Source of the DNA: Flavobacteriia bacterium
GTDB taxonomy: Bacteria > Bacteroidota > Bacteroidia > Flavobacteriales_D > Crocinitomicaceae
Assembly (NCBI GenBank): GCA_009924735.1
Contig: RFQZ01000029.1
Location: forward strand, 1-35,798
DNA length: 35,798 nt
Direction of reading: 5' to 3'
Part shown: piece after piece, positions 7,607 through 17,192 of the stretch
Layout of the letters: each line of letters begins with the position of its first letter
How positions within the stretch are numbered: position 1 is the stretch's first letter
Notes under the pieces: model-generated
The model's input: only the letters and a program-made list of their open reading frames with translations
What the model was told of the DNA's origin: nothing
Databases searched by the model: none
Position numbers and translations under genes: made by a program

Positions 7607-8433
7607 TGAAAATAGGTAAAGTAGTGCTGTTGGCTTGGCTCGTGTGTGTAAGCATTCAACTTCATGCACAACGCAAATATGTATACAGAAAGGATCGTTT
7701 TTTTGTAGGTTCCTTTGTGGGAATGAATTTTACCCAACCCATTGTATCGGATCGTTACAACATTCTTGAGCAAACCCCACAATCAGCTGCAGGAGATTTT
7801 GAGAAAAAATACAAGACCTTGGCCCAGAATCGAGGAGGGAATTATGGATTGTATGTTTCGTTCGCCTATACCAAGTATTTTTCTTTGATCATTCAACCAG
7901 GATTCCGTTCTCAAAGGTTCAATTATATGACCTCGTATGCTTGGGAGGATACCTTAAATGTGACAAACATCAACAAAGAGATGCTTCACAGACAAAAAAT
8001 CTCCAATGTTTCCATTCCTGTGTTAACCAGATGGGATTTTACAACCCGTCATTTTTCGCCCTTTCTACAAGTAGGATTGTCAGCTGATTTTATCTACTTC
8101 GCCAGTAAATCTGTCTTTTATGATACCAAAATTGATGGCGAGGTTGACCGAAAATCTGCAAACCAATCTTCGGTGGGCGACCTTACCAATCATATGAGAA
8201 AATTCAACGTCGGACTCGTTGGCGGAGGAGGAATTACCTACTACCGTGAAAGTTTTGCGATGACCTTGGCGAGCAATGTTAAATACGGATTGAGGAATGT
8301 CATTGATGACCAGAAAAGGTATTCGGATTTTACAGGTTTTGGGGTGGAATACCTCGATGTAATGGACCAATTTAAGTTGTTGGACTTAGACATTCAATTG
8401 ACGGTAATGATTCCTATTCACAAAAAATGGTAA
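7606..8433 (+). CDS. Outer-membrane beta-barrel protein (PorT-like)
   Basis: The product has 275 residues. Residues 1-21 are a signal peptide (MKIGKVVLLAWLVCVSIQLHA, then QRK). The rest shows alternating amphipathic strands typical of small barrels: FVGSFVGMNFTQP, YGLYVSFAYTKYFSLIIQPGFRSQ, ISNVSIPVLTRWDF, FSPFLQVGLSADF, FNVGLVGGGGITYY, and a last strand LDLDIQLTVMIPI. This resembles the PorT/outer-membrane-protein family of Bacteroidota, but the match is general, so I do not name it. The start overlaps the DUF1501 stop by one base (TAATG), so it is co-translated with the surface cluster. It could be a partner or anchor for the DUF1501 protein, which is inference. Confidence 0.8.
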   Translation: MKIGKVVLLAWLVCVSIQLHAQRKYVYRKDRFFVGSFVGMNFTQPIVSDRYNILEQTPQSAAGDFEKKYKTLAQNRGGNYGLYVSFAYTKYFSLIIQPGFRSQRFNYMTSYAWEDTLNVTNINKEMLHRQKISNVSIPVLTRWDFTTRHFSPFLQVGLSADFIYFASKSVFYDTKIDGEVDRKSANQSSVGDLTNHMRKFNVGLVGGGGITYYRESFAMTLASNVKYGLRNVIDDQKRYSDFTGFGVEYLDVMDQFKLLDLDIQLTVMIPIHKKW

Positions 8434-8435
8434 GC

Positions 8436-9620
8436 ATGAAAAAAAAGATCCAGGTAAAACTAATTTGTAGCCTGATGGCTGTTTTATGGATTGTGGTAGG
8501 CTGCAAAAAAGACCCAGTCGATTCCTTTCCGTACATGAAAATTTACGACGAAAAGGAGGGGAACAAGTCTTTTTTACCGCTCTCCATTGTAAAATCTCCG
8601 GTCGACAACGGCTATGTCATCCTAAGTTCCTTTGAGGGTTGGAAGATTCAAATCACTAAAATTGACAACGAAGGTGGTTTTCTTTGGAATTATGAACTTC
8701 CGGATGCCTATGTAAATGCAGTTCCATCGTTGTTGATAATAAACAATGAATTGGTAATCGTCTGCATGGATCCCGTCGGTTTGTATACCCAGCTGCTCAG
8801 GATTGACGAAACCAACCATACGGTCATTGATTTCTCCAGCATAGAAGAAGTATTGTATCCCACGTATGCCCATTTTGATGGACAGAGCCTTTACATTCAA
8901 AATTGCCCGCTTCAAAGCCAAATGATGGGGGTGCATAGGGTGAATCAAGCGTTGGATACGGTAGAGAAATCTGGGTATTTGAACATTTTTACCAATGTGG
9001 ATGACAAGGTCCTCGATCACCTAACCAACGACGGAAAAAAAATACCCTTCTTCCTACAAACAACACCTGAAAAGGATTTTGTAATTATGAATGGATTTTA
9101 CAATTACAGCTTTTCCACTGTGTTTTTAAATAACAATTTGGAATTCGAAGGGGTACTAAATGGTGCAGGTTTCGATGGGGGGATTTGCGCTTTACAGCCT
9201 TTGGGTGCTTCTACCTTTTCCATTGCCAGAACTTCCAACCACAACCTCTTCTATGCGCCAAAAGTGATTTTGGACCCAACCCAAATTGAGATGGCGACTT
9301 CCATTGTTGCGCAAGGGAACTCAGAATTGGATGACGAGAAAACAGTAGTGGTGAAAGAAGTTACCATCAAAGGGGTTACATATGAGGCCTTCATTTCTTC
9401 AACCCGAAGCAATCAACTTTTACTTTGCATTTACAACGAAAATGGAATTTTGGTGGGGAAAAAATACATTGGAAAAAACATTCCAATGGTTCCTTGTGAT
9501 TTCTTACAAACACCGGAGAAGGATATTTTACTCGTTTTGCAAACAAAAATCTTGGGCAGTTTCAATCGAATTGCAACGGTAAACATCACCAAATTGGAGT
9601 TAGAAGAAATGTTGCCATAA
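8436..9620 (+). CDS. Putative lipoprotein of unknown function
   Basis: The product from ATG 8436 has 394 residues. The N-terminus is a lipoprotein signal, MKKKIQVKLICSLMAVLWIVVGC, with the lipobox cysteine at residue 23 followed by KKDP. The body is rich in short beta strands with repeated forms such as ITKIDNEGGFLWNYELP and LLRIDETNHTVIDF, which suggests a beta-propeller-like fold. I recognise no family. The start is 2 bases after the barrel gene's stop; an in-frame ATG at 8427 would overlap the barrel gene and lengthen the signal by three residues. It is probably part of the surface cluster and held in the outer membrane. Confidence 0.72.
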   Translation: MKKKIQVKLICSLMAVLWIVVGCKKDPVDSFPYMKIYDEKEGNKSFLPLSIVKSPVDNGYVILSSFEGWKIQITKIDNEGGFLWNYELPDAYVNAVPSLLIINNELVIVCMDPVGLYTQLLRIDETNHTVIDFSSIEEVLYPTYAHFDGQSLYIQNCPLQSQMMGVHRVNQALDTVEKSGYLNIFTNVDDKVLDHLTNDGKKIPFFLQTTPEKDFVIMNGFYNYSFSTVFLNNNLEFEGVLNGAGFDGGICALQPLGASTFSIARTSNHNLFYAPKVILDPTQIEMATSIVAQGNSELDDEKTVVVKEVTIKGVTYEAFISSTRSNQLLLCIYNENGILVGKKYIGKNIPMVPCDFLQTPEKDILLVLQTKILGSFNRIATVNITKLELEEMLP

Positions 9621-9629
9621 AAAGTTTTT

Positions 9630-9637
9630 TACCTTTG
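9630..9637 (+). promoter_or_regulatory. -7 promoter box for the small lipoprotein gene
   Basis: TACCTTTG matches TAnnTTTG in full. A TTG at 9612-9614 lies 15 bases upstream, a little closer than typical. The leader to ATG 9666 would be about 20 bases. Confidence 0.45.
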
Positions 9638-9665
9638 TTTCCATTCATTCAATGTAATTTCCAGC

Positions 9666-10121
9666 ATGTGTAAAGTAAAAATTGCGTTTCCAACCGTCTT
9701 TTTCCTTTTGATTTGGGTGCTCATTTGTTCATGCAACAAAGAAAAAAAATATACGCTATTTTTGGAGGGAGATTGGGACTGTGTGTTGGTGAAAATGCAG
9801 GATGCTGAAGGGTTTACCTTTTTTGACAGTCCGGCCATTGGAAGCAACCCAAGCCTTGGTAAATTGACCATCGACGCACAACAAAACGTAAGTTGTTCGG
9901 TGTTTTCGGAATTTCAAACCTTTGCTACGGTGGTCAAGGATTCACTCGTATTGAATGGACTTGTTGCTTTTAACCTTAAGGAAAATGAAATCAATTGGGT
10001 CCAGGCCAATGACACCCTGAAAAACAGGATTTTCATCCTCAACAAAACCGATTTGGAATTCGAATACTACAACATCAACCTAAACAGAAGGGTTAGGTAT
10101 GTTTTTCACAAGTCAAATTAA
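9666..10121 (+). CDS. Small putative lipoprotein, lipocalin-like in outline
   Basis: The product has 151 residues. MCKVKIAFPTVFFLLIWVLICSC ends in a lipobox with the acylated cysteine at residue 23, followed by NKEKK. The mature part begins LEGDWDCVLV and consists of short strands (GKLTIDAQQNVSCSV, DSLVLNGLVAFNL, NRIFILNKTDLEFEYY), like small Bacteroidota lipoproteins with a lipocalin-like barrel (G-x-W start). Function is unknown. It has its own -7 box (9630-9637) but may also be read through from the genes upstream. Its stop shares the palindrome TTAA with the stop of the sufT gene coming the other way, a 4-base overlap. Confidence 0.7.
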   Translation: MCKVKIAFPTVFFLLIWVLICSCNKEKKYTLFLEGDWDCVLVKMQDAEGFTFFDSPAIGSNPSLGKLTIDAQQNVSCSVFSEFQTFATVVKDSLVLNGLVAFNLKENEINWVQANDTLKNRIFILNKTDLEFEYYNINLNRRVRYVFHKSN

Positions 10122-10423
10122 AGAAAACCCAACTCCAGTTTTGCCTCTTCAGACATCATGTCTTTATCCCATGGGGGATCAAAAACTATATGCACTTGGC
10201 ACGTCGCAACCCCTTCAACGGTTTTAATTTTATCCTCTACTTCCTTTGGCAAGGATTCCGCAACAGGACAATTAGGGGAGGTTAAGGTCATGTCGACATC
10301 CACTTCGTGGTCGTCATTGATTCGGATTTCGTAAATCAATCCCAATTCAAATACATCCACAGGAATTTCCGGGTCGTAGATGGTTTTTAATACCTTGACA
10401 ATTTCGTTTTCTAATTCAATCAT
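10118..10423 (-). CDS. sufT: SufT-like Fe-S assembly factor (MIP18/DUF59 family)
   Basis: The product has 101 residues, the normal size. The family core is clear: IYDPEIPVDVFELGLIYEI (residues 15-33), DMTLTSPNCPVAESLP (44-59, with the conserved Cys52), and VHIVFDPPWDKDMMSEEAKLELGF at the end. SufT/MIP18 proteins help Fe-S clusters mature and reach their targets; the exact step is still unsettled. It is the last gene of the sufS-sufE-sufT run and overlaps sufE by 4 bases (ATGA), so coupled translation is expected. The symbol reflects family and context. Confidence 0.88.
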   Translation of the reverse strand: MIELENEIVKVLKTIYDPEIPVDVFELGLIYEIRINDDHEVDVDMTLTSPNCPVAESLPKEVEDKIKTVEGVATCQVHIVFDPPWDKDMMSEEAKLELGFL

Positions 10424-10842
10424 TTTGCTAATTGCTTCAATCCATCATTTTTTAATCGGTTAATCATCCCAACCAATCCATTGGCTCGGGTAGGCGATAG
10501 GTGTTCCTGTAATCCGATTTTTCCAATAAAATACAAATCACTTTTTACGATGTCTTCCGGAGTTTGGTTTGAAAGGATTCGTATCAACAAACTGATAATC
10601 CCCTTGGTAATCATCGCATCTGAATCGGCCGTAAACAAAAGTCTAGGACCTTCCATCATCGAAGCTACCCATACCCTGGATTGACATCCGTGAATCAAGC
10701 GATCTTCGGTTTTCATTTCCTCTGCAATCAAGGGCAGTTCTTTGCCTAAATCAATGAGGTATTCATATTTCTCCATCCAATCCTCAAACATTGAAAATTC
10801 TTCGACGATTTCATCTTGAATTTGGTTTATGGTATTACTCAT
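10420..10842 (-). CDS. sufE: SufE sulfur acceptor protein
   Basis: The product has 140 residues, typical for SufE. SufE takes the persulfide sulfur from SufS on a cysteine and passes it to the SufBCD scaffold. The acceptor Cys53 lies in the loop motif EDRLIHGCQSRVWV. The N-terminal region DEIVEEFSMFEDWMEKYEYLIDLG and the later IISLLIRILSNQTPEDI also fit the family. It overlaps sufS upstream and sufT downstream by 4 bases each. SufBCD genes are not in this window. Confidence 0.95.
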   Translation of the reverse strand: MSNTINQIQDEIVEEFSMFEDWMEKYEYLIDLGKELPLIAEEMKTEDRLIHGCQSRVWVASMMEGPRLLFTADSDAMITKGIISLLIRILSNQTPEDIVKSDLYFIGKIGLQEHLSPTRANGLVGMINRLKNDGLKQLAK

Positions 10843-12059
10843 GACAACATTCGAATAGACCGCGTGAGCGCGTGGATGAATAAATCAATTTCGTTCTTTG
10901 TGTTGTAAAATGCCAAGGATGCCCTTACCGTACCCGGAATGTTGAATCGTTGCATGAGCGGTTGCGTGCAATGGTGTCCCGTGCGTACGGCAATGCCTTG
11001 TTTGTCTAGCAAGGTTCCGAGGTCGAAAGGATGCAGGTCGCCAACCAAAAAAGACAAGGTGCTGCAGGTTTCTGGCGCATCGCCAATGAATCGGATGGAA
11101 GGAATTTCTCGCATGCGTTCACGGAGGTATGCTCCAAGCTCCTTCTCCTTTTGGTACGCTCCGCGTAGGTCAATCGAATTCATGAAGGAAAAAGCTTCGC
11201 CCAAACCAATCGCTCCCGCAATGTTAGGGGTGCCGGCTTCAAATTTCAAAGGAAGCTCGTTGTAAGTCGTTTTTTCGAAGGTTACCGTTTCAATCATGTC
11301 TCCGCCACCTTGATAAGGAGGGAGTTCGTTGAGAATGTCCTTTTTTCCATAAAGAATACCGATGCCTGTAGGACCAAATACTTTATGTCCGGAAAATACC
11401 ATGAAGTCGCAGTCGAGCGCTTGAACATCGATGGAGAGATGCTGAATGCTCTGCGCTGCGTCTAAGAGTACCTTTGCACCTACGGCATGCGCTTTTTCAA
11501 TCATCCATTCAACGGGATTAATCGTTCCCAATGTGTTTGAAACATGGATAATGCTTAATAATTTGGTTTTTTCATTGAGTAAGGATTCAAATGCTTCGAG
11601 GTCCAAAGTTCCATTGTCTAAAACCGGAATAACTTTGAGAAGGGTGCCTTTGCGCTCGCAAAGCATTTGCCAAGGGACAATGTTGGCGTGGTGTTCCATG
11701 CCCGAAATAAGGATTTCATCTCCGGATTGTAAAGATTCACCCAAAGAAAAAGCAATGGCATTGATTCCTTCCGTGGTTCCTTTGGTAAAAATAACTTCTT
11801 GTGCGTGTTTAGCGTGAATAAATGCAGCGATCGTGCTTCGAGCCAATTCGTAAGCCTGGGTAGCTTGGTCACTCAAGAAATGCACCCCTCTGTGAACGTT
11901 CGAATTTTCGTGAGAATAATAGTTAGAGATGCGATCAATGACCACCGTTGGTTTTTGGGAGGTGGCTCCGTTGTCAAAATATATCAAGGGTTTGCCGTGA
12001 ATTACTTCTTGAAGAATGGGGAAATGGGCGCGAATTTCTTCTGCATTGAAAGTATCCAT
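10839..12059 (-). CDS. sufS: SufS group II cysteine desulfurase
   Basis: The product has 406 residues, as expected. SufS uses pyridoxal phosphate to take sulfur from cysteine for Fe-S clusters. The PLP-binding lysine is Lys226 in FSGHKVFGPTG, the ring-stacking His124 is in MEHHANIVPW, and Asp200 in LLDAAQS pairs with the pyridine nitrogen. The catalytic Cys364 is in RTGHHCTQPLM, the short-loop arrangement of group II enzymes that depend on SufE. sufE follows with a 4-base overlap. Upstream there are only about 50 bases to the end of porX, so it may have its own promoter or be read through from porX; TAATTTTA near the start is one base off the -7 consensus. Confidence 0.97.
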   Translation of the reverse strand: MDTFNAEEIRAHFPILQEVIHGKPLIYFDNGATSQKPTVVIDRISNYYSHENSNVHRGVHFLSDQATQAYELARSTIAAFIHAKHAQEVIFTKGTTEGINAIAFSLGESLQSGDEILISGMEHHANIVPWQMLCERKGTLLKVIPVLDNGTLDLEAFESLLNEKTKLLSIIHVSNTLGTINPVEWMIEKAHAVGAKVLLDAAQSIQHLSIDVQALDCDFMVFSGHKVFGPTGIGILYGKKDILNELPPYQGGGDMIETVTFEKTTYNELPLKFEAGTPNIAGAIGLGEAFSFMNSIDLRGAYQKEKELGAYLRERMREIPSIRFIGDAPETCSTLSFLVGDLHPFDLGTLLDKQGIAVRTGHHCTQPLMQRFNIPGTVRASLAFYNTKNEIDLFIHALTRSIRMLS

Positions 12060-12110
12060 GCTGTAAAATTACAACAATCCCTTATTTTGAAAGCTTCTAA
12101 ATAGAATTTT

Positions 12111-13658
12111 CTATTTCTTAGGCGATAATTCGATAAAAGGAATCAACATTTCTTCCATGGAAAGTCCCCCGTGTTGGAAGGTGTTGCCGTAAAAATTCAC
12201 GAAATGGTTGTAATTGTTTGGGTACACAAAAAAGTCCGCCTCTCTTGCAAATACATATTCATTGGACAATTTTACTTGCGGTAGAAACGCTTCATTGGGT
12301 TTGTTAACCACAAAAACTTCTTTGGCATTGTAACTCAAACCACGACCCACTTTGTAGCGCAGGTTTGAATTGGTGTTGCGTTCCCCAATGATTTTAATGG
12401 GCTTATTTACCTTCACGGTACCATGGTCTGTGGTAATGATAAGGTTCACACCAAGCTCTTTGAATTTCTGAATCATTTCATGTAAAGGCGAATGTTCAAA
12501 CCATGATTTCGTAATGGATCGGTACGCAGCTTCGTCGCTTGCCAATTCGCGAATTACTTCCATGTCTGTTCTTGCATGGGAAAGCATGTCAACAAAATTG
12601 TACACGATAAAAGTAACATCGTTGTCCTTCAGTTGGCTGAATTGGTCATTTAACTTTTTGCCGGCTTCATGGTGGGTGATTTTGTGGTAACTCCACTTGC
12701 ATTGTTTTCCGAGGCGCTTAAATTGCTGCTCCAACAATTCCTTCTCAAATTGATTTTTACCTCCCTCATCTTCTTCGGTTTTCCAGTATTGCGGGAATTT
12801 CTTTTCGATTTCTGATGGCATCATACCCGCGAAAAAGGCATTGCGTGCATAGTGGGTAGCGGTAGGCAGAATCGAGTAGATGATGTACTCTTCTTCCTTT
12901 TGATAATGCTTCGCGATTTGTGGTTCCAAAATTTTCCATTGGTCGAAACGCAAGTTGTCGATTACCAAAACAGCGAGCTTTTCTTTTCCGATTTTTGGAA
13001 TTACCCGGGTGCGAATCATGTTGTGCAACATGTAAGGAGTTTCCACAGTGCCATTCAGCCAATCCAAATAGGTGTCCTCGATGAAATCACAAAACAATTG
13101 ATTGGCTTCCTTTTTTTGCATGTCCAAAATTTCCCGCATGGCTTTGTCGTCCGCTTGCTCTAACTCCAATTCCCAATAGACCAATTTGCGATACATTTCT
13201 GTCCATTCGTGGGAATCCATGTCATCGTTTAATTGCATGCCCAATTGACGGAATTCTTGCTGGTAATTCACATTTGTCTTCTGCGAAACCAATTTTCCTT
13301 GGGTTAAAATTTTCTTTAAACTCAACAAGATTTGGTTTGGGTTTACGGGTTTTATCAAGTAGTCAGCAATCTTACTTCCTATCGCTTCCTCCATGATGAA
13401 TTCTTCCTCGCTTTTTGTAATCATGACAACCGGCACCAAAGGTTGACGCTCTTTGATTTTGGTCAAGGTTTCCAATCCACTTAATCCGGGCATGTTTTCA
13501 TCCAGGAAAATAACGTCATAATTATGTGCCTCCGTTTGGTCAATCGCATCCGCTCCGTTGGTTACGGTATCCACCTTGTAACCCTTTGATTCTAGAAATA
13601 AAATATGGGGTTTGAGCAATTCGATTTCATCGTCGGCCCAGAGAATTTTTCCTTGCAT
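12111..13658 (-). CDS. porX: PorX, response regulator with PglZ phosphodiesterase-type domain; type IX secretion regulator
   Basis: The product has 515 residues, like PorX. Residues 1-120 are a receiver domain: acidic pair Asp9/Asp10, phosphate acceptor Asp53 in IFLDENMPG, Thr81 and Lys103 (LIKP). A helical linker follows (about 125-215). The rest is a PglZ domain of the alkaline phosphatase superfamily, with likely metal and catalytic residues Asp234 (VIDNLR), Thr268 (PTATHYAR), Asp357/His361 (NFVDMLSH), Asp411/His412 (TTDHG) and His496 (FQHGG). In Porphyromonas and Flavobacterium PorX works with the sensor PorY and sigma factor SigP to control T9SS genes, and its PglZ domain cleaves oligonucleotides. 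All key residues are kept, so it should be active. Its partner PorY is not in the window. Confidence 0.96.
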   Translation of the reverse strand: MQGKILWADDEIELLKPHILFLESKGYKVDTVTNGADAIDQTEAHNYDVIFLDENMPGLSGLETLTKIKERQPLVPVVMITKSEEEFIMEEAIGSKIADYLIKPVNPNQILLSLKKILTQGKLVSQKTNVNYQQEFRQLGMQLNDDMDSHEWTEMYRKLVYWELELEQADDKAMREILDMQKKEANQLFCDFIEDTYLDWLNGTVETPYMLHNMIRTRVIPKIGKEKLAVLVIDNLRFDQWKILEPQIAKHYQKEEEYIIYSILPTATHYARNAFFAGMMPSEIEKKFPQYWKTEEDEGGKNQFEKELLEQQFKRLGKQCKWSYHKITHHEAGKKLNDQFSQLKDNDVTFIVYNFVDMLSHARTDMEVIRELASDEAAYRSITKSWFEHSPLHEMIQKFKELGVNLIITTDHGTVKVNKPIKIIGERNTNSNLRYKVGRGLSYNAKEVFVVNKPNEAFLPQVKLSNEYVFAREADFFVYPNNYNHFVNFYGNTFQHGGLSMEEMLIPFIELSPKK

Positions 13659-13706
13659 GTGGTTTTAAATTGATAAGTTTGCTGTCTAATTTGTAAATGT
13701 ATAAAA

Positions 13707-14951
13707 TTGCCTACTTTATCTAACCTTTACAACAAAAAGAAAATCATCAATGACCCTGTGTATGGGTTTATTTCCATTCCGGATGCCTTGGTTTTTGATG
13801 TTTTGAATCACCCCTACATGCAAAGGTTAAGGCGGATTTTACAATTGGGATTAACCCATTTGGTTTACCCTGGAGCCCTTCATACCCGCTACAACCATGT
13901 CATGGGTTGCATGCACTTGATGACCCTCGCTTTGTATACCCTGCGAAGAAAAGGAAATGACATTACGCAAGAGGAGGAACGTGCGGTCTTGCTGGCAATT
14001 TTACTTCACGACATTGGTCACGGTCCCTTTAGCCATGCGTTGGAATACGACATTGTGAATGGGGTTTCTCATGAGGATATTTCTGGATTTTTTATTGAGC
14101 GTCTGTCTGCAGAATTTGGCGAAGATATGGATAGGGCAAAACAAATTTTCCAAAACAATTATCCAAAACCTTTTTTACATCAATTGGTTTCAAGTCAGTT
14201 GGACATGGATCGCTTGGATTATTTGAATCGAGACAGTTTCTACAGTGGGGTCAGTGAGGGAATCATTGGTTCCGATCGTTTGATTGAAATGCTTTCAGTC
14301 TATGAAGGAAACCTTGTTTTGGAGGAGAAAGGAATCTATTCCATCGAAAAATTCATTGTCGCAAGGCGTTTGATGTACTGGCAAGTCTACCTCCATAAAA
14401 CCGTTGTCGTAGCAGAATTTATGTTGATTCACGCTTTGCGAAGAGCGAAGTTGCTTTCGAAAAAAGGAGTCAACTTGTTCGCCTCCCCTTCGTTGTCTTT
14501 TTTTCTGAACAATGATGTGAAAAAGGAAGATTTTCTGAACAATCCATCGGTTTTAAATCATTTTGCAAATTTGGATGATTACGACATTTGGGGTGCATTG
14601 AAGGTTTGGCAAGATGCAGACGATTTTGTGTTGTCACGACTTTCGAAAGGATTGGTTAACCGGAAGCTTTTCAAAATTGAAATTTCTAAAAAACCTTTTT
14701 CAGCCAAAAGGATTCAAATGGAAAAGGATTTTGTAAAAACCTACATGGACGTGACGGATGAGGAAATTGAATTCTTTGTGTACCAAGATGTTTTGACAAA
14801 CAAAGCATATCACTCGGACAAACAAAACATTAAATTACTTCTGAAAAACGGTCAAATCGTTGACTTGACAGAAGCTTCTGATAATTTGAATATTTCTGCC
14901 CTTGCGCAACCTGTGGAAAAATACTTTCTGTGTTTTCCAAAATATCATTGA
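13707..14951 (+). CDS. HD-domain phosphohydrolase (dNTPase-like), TTG start
   Basis: The product has 414 residues. It belongs to the dGTPase/YwfO-like HD family: the N-terminus KKKIINDPVYGFISIP and RLRRILQLGLTHLVYPGALHTRYNH (with His64), the metal-binding HD pair His101/Asp102 in LLHDIGHGPFSH, and SQLDMDRLDYLNRDS (about 173-187). Such enzymes hydrolyse nucleoside triphosphates or related phosphates; the substrate is unknown. The start is TTG 13707. An ATG at 13697 is out of frame and ends quickly, and the next in-frame ATG falls after the conserved N-terminus, so TTG is the likely start. It is divergent from porX across 48 bases and overlaps the convergent gene by 7 bases. Confidence 0.88.
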   Translation: MPTLSNLYNKKKIINDPVYGFISIPDALVFDVLNHPYMQRLRRILQLGLTHLVYPGALHTRYNHVMGCMHLMTLALYTLRRKGNDITQEEERAVLLAILLHDIGHGPFSHALEYDIVNGVSHEDISGFFIERLSAEFGEDMDRAKQIFQNNYPKPFLHQLVSSQLDMDRLDYLNRDSFYSGVSEGIIGSDRLIEMLSVYEGNLVLEEKGIYSIEKFIVARRLMYWQVYLHKTVVVAEFMLIHALRRAKLLSKKGVNLFASPSLSFFLNNDVKKEDFLNNPSVLNHFANLDDYDIWGALKVWQDADDFVLSRLSKGLVNRKLFKIEISKKPFSAKRIQMEKDFVKTYMDVTDEEIEFFVYQDVLTNKAYHSDKQNIKLLLKNGQIVDLTEASDNLNISALAQPVEKYFLCFPKYH

Positions 14952-15577
14952 CGAGATAACTTTCCTGCTTTCCAGTCTGAAATCAACTTTGCCCAAGAGT
15001 AGGGATTGAATAAATTGTTTGCAGGGAGTTGACCATTGGTGTAAAGTCTGGTGAGTCGTTGGTTTTGAGCATAACCATACGCCAAGGAAGCATCATTCGA
15101 CAACCGTGCCGCTGTAAACGCAAGGGATTCACCTGACAATTCGCGTTGCGCCCTTCGCATGGCATCGTCATACGGTTTCATTTCAACAAAATACCGAGCG
15201 AAGGCATCTCTGGAAGGCCATGGGTATACAACTACTTCAGGCTTGTTTAAAGTGTCTGTTTGCATCATGTGCACAATGCTGTATCTGTTTTCTTTTAAGG
15301 TGTCCGGAACAATGTAGGAGGAATTTTTGTAGCCATAAAAGTTAAAAAACAACGTATCTCCAGGGAATGCAACCATCGTAAAGAAACCGTAATAATCTGA
15401 GATTACGCCTCTGTGAATGGAACGGTCCCAAACGGTAGTGTAGGGAAGGGGTTCGAGATTCTCATCGCTGATCACAACACCAGACAATTGAATCATTTTG
15501 GAGGTGTCAACGCTGCTTCGCTGGGCAAAGGCCAGAATAGCAGTGAAAATGAATAAGGCTAATGTGGTGAATTTCAT
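14945..15577 (-). CDS. Secreted protein with carboxypeptidase-regulatory-like domain
   Basis: The product has 210 residues. Residues 1-18 are a signal peptide (MKFTTLALFIFTAILAFA). Residues 30-95 form a carboxypeptidase-D-regulatory-like beta sandwich: IQLSGVVISDENLEPLPYTTV, GVISDYYGFFTMVAFPGDTLFFNFYGYK. Such domains in Bacteroidota often precede TonB-dependent barrels, but here the protein stands alone. The C-terminal half (DAFARYFVEMKPYDDAMRRA ... YSWAKLISDWKAG) is helical and of a type seen in many flavobacterial proteins of unknown role. No sorting domain or lipobox is seen, so it is probably periplasmic. It ends within the HD gene coming the other way (7-base overlap). Confidence 0.8.
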   Translation of the reverse strand: MKFTTLALFIFTAILAFAQRSSVDTSKMIQLSGVVISDENLEPLPYTTVWDRSIHRGVISDYYGFFTMVAFPGDTLFFNFYGYKNSSYIVPDTLKENRYSIVHMMQTDTLNKPEVVVYPWPSRDAFARYFVEMKPYDDAMRRAQRELSGESLAFTAARLSNDASLAYGYAQNQRLTRLYTNGQLPANNLFNPYSWAKLISDWKAGKLSRQ

Positions 15578-15650
15578 GATTTACAAGATTACAATATTTT
15601 TCCTATCATTTTATCTTTTTGATTTTTATTAACAATTCCCCATTTGTTGA

Positions 15651-17183
<1,533 letters not shown>

Positions 17184-17192
17184 AGAAAGAAT

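Noticed and set aside
12099..12116. Perfect inverted repeat AAATAGAA/TTCTATTT at the end of porX as a terminator
   Set aside because: The loop would be only two bases and the arms are AT-rich; it overlaps the porX stop and has no T-run.
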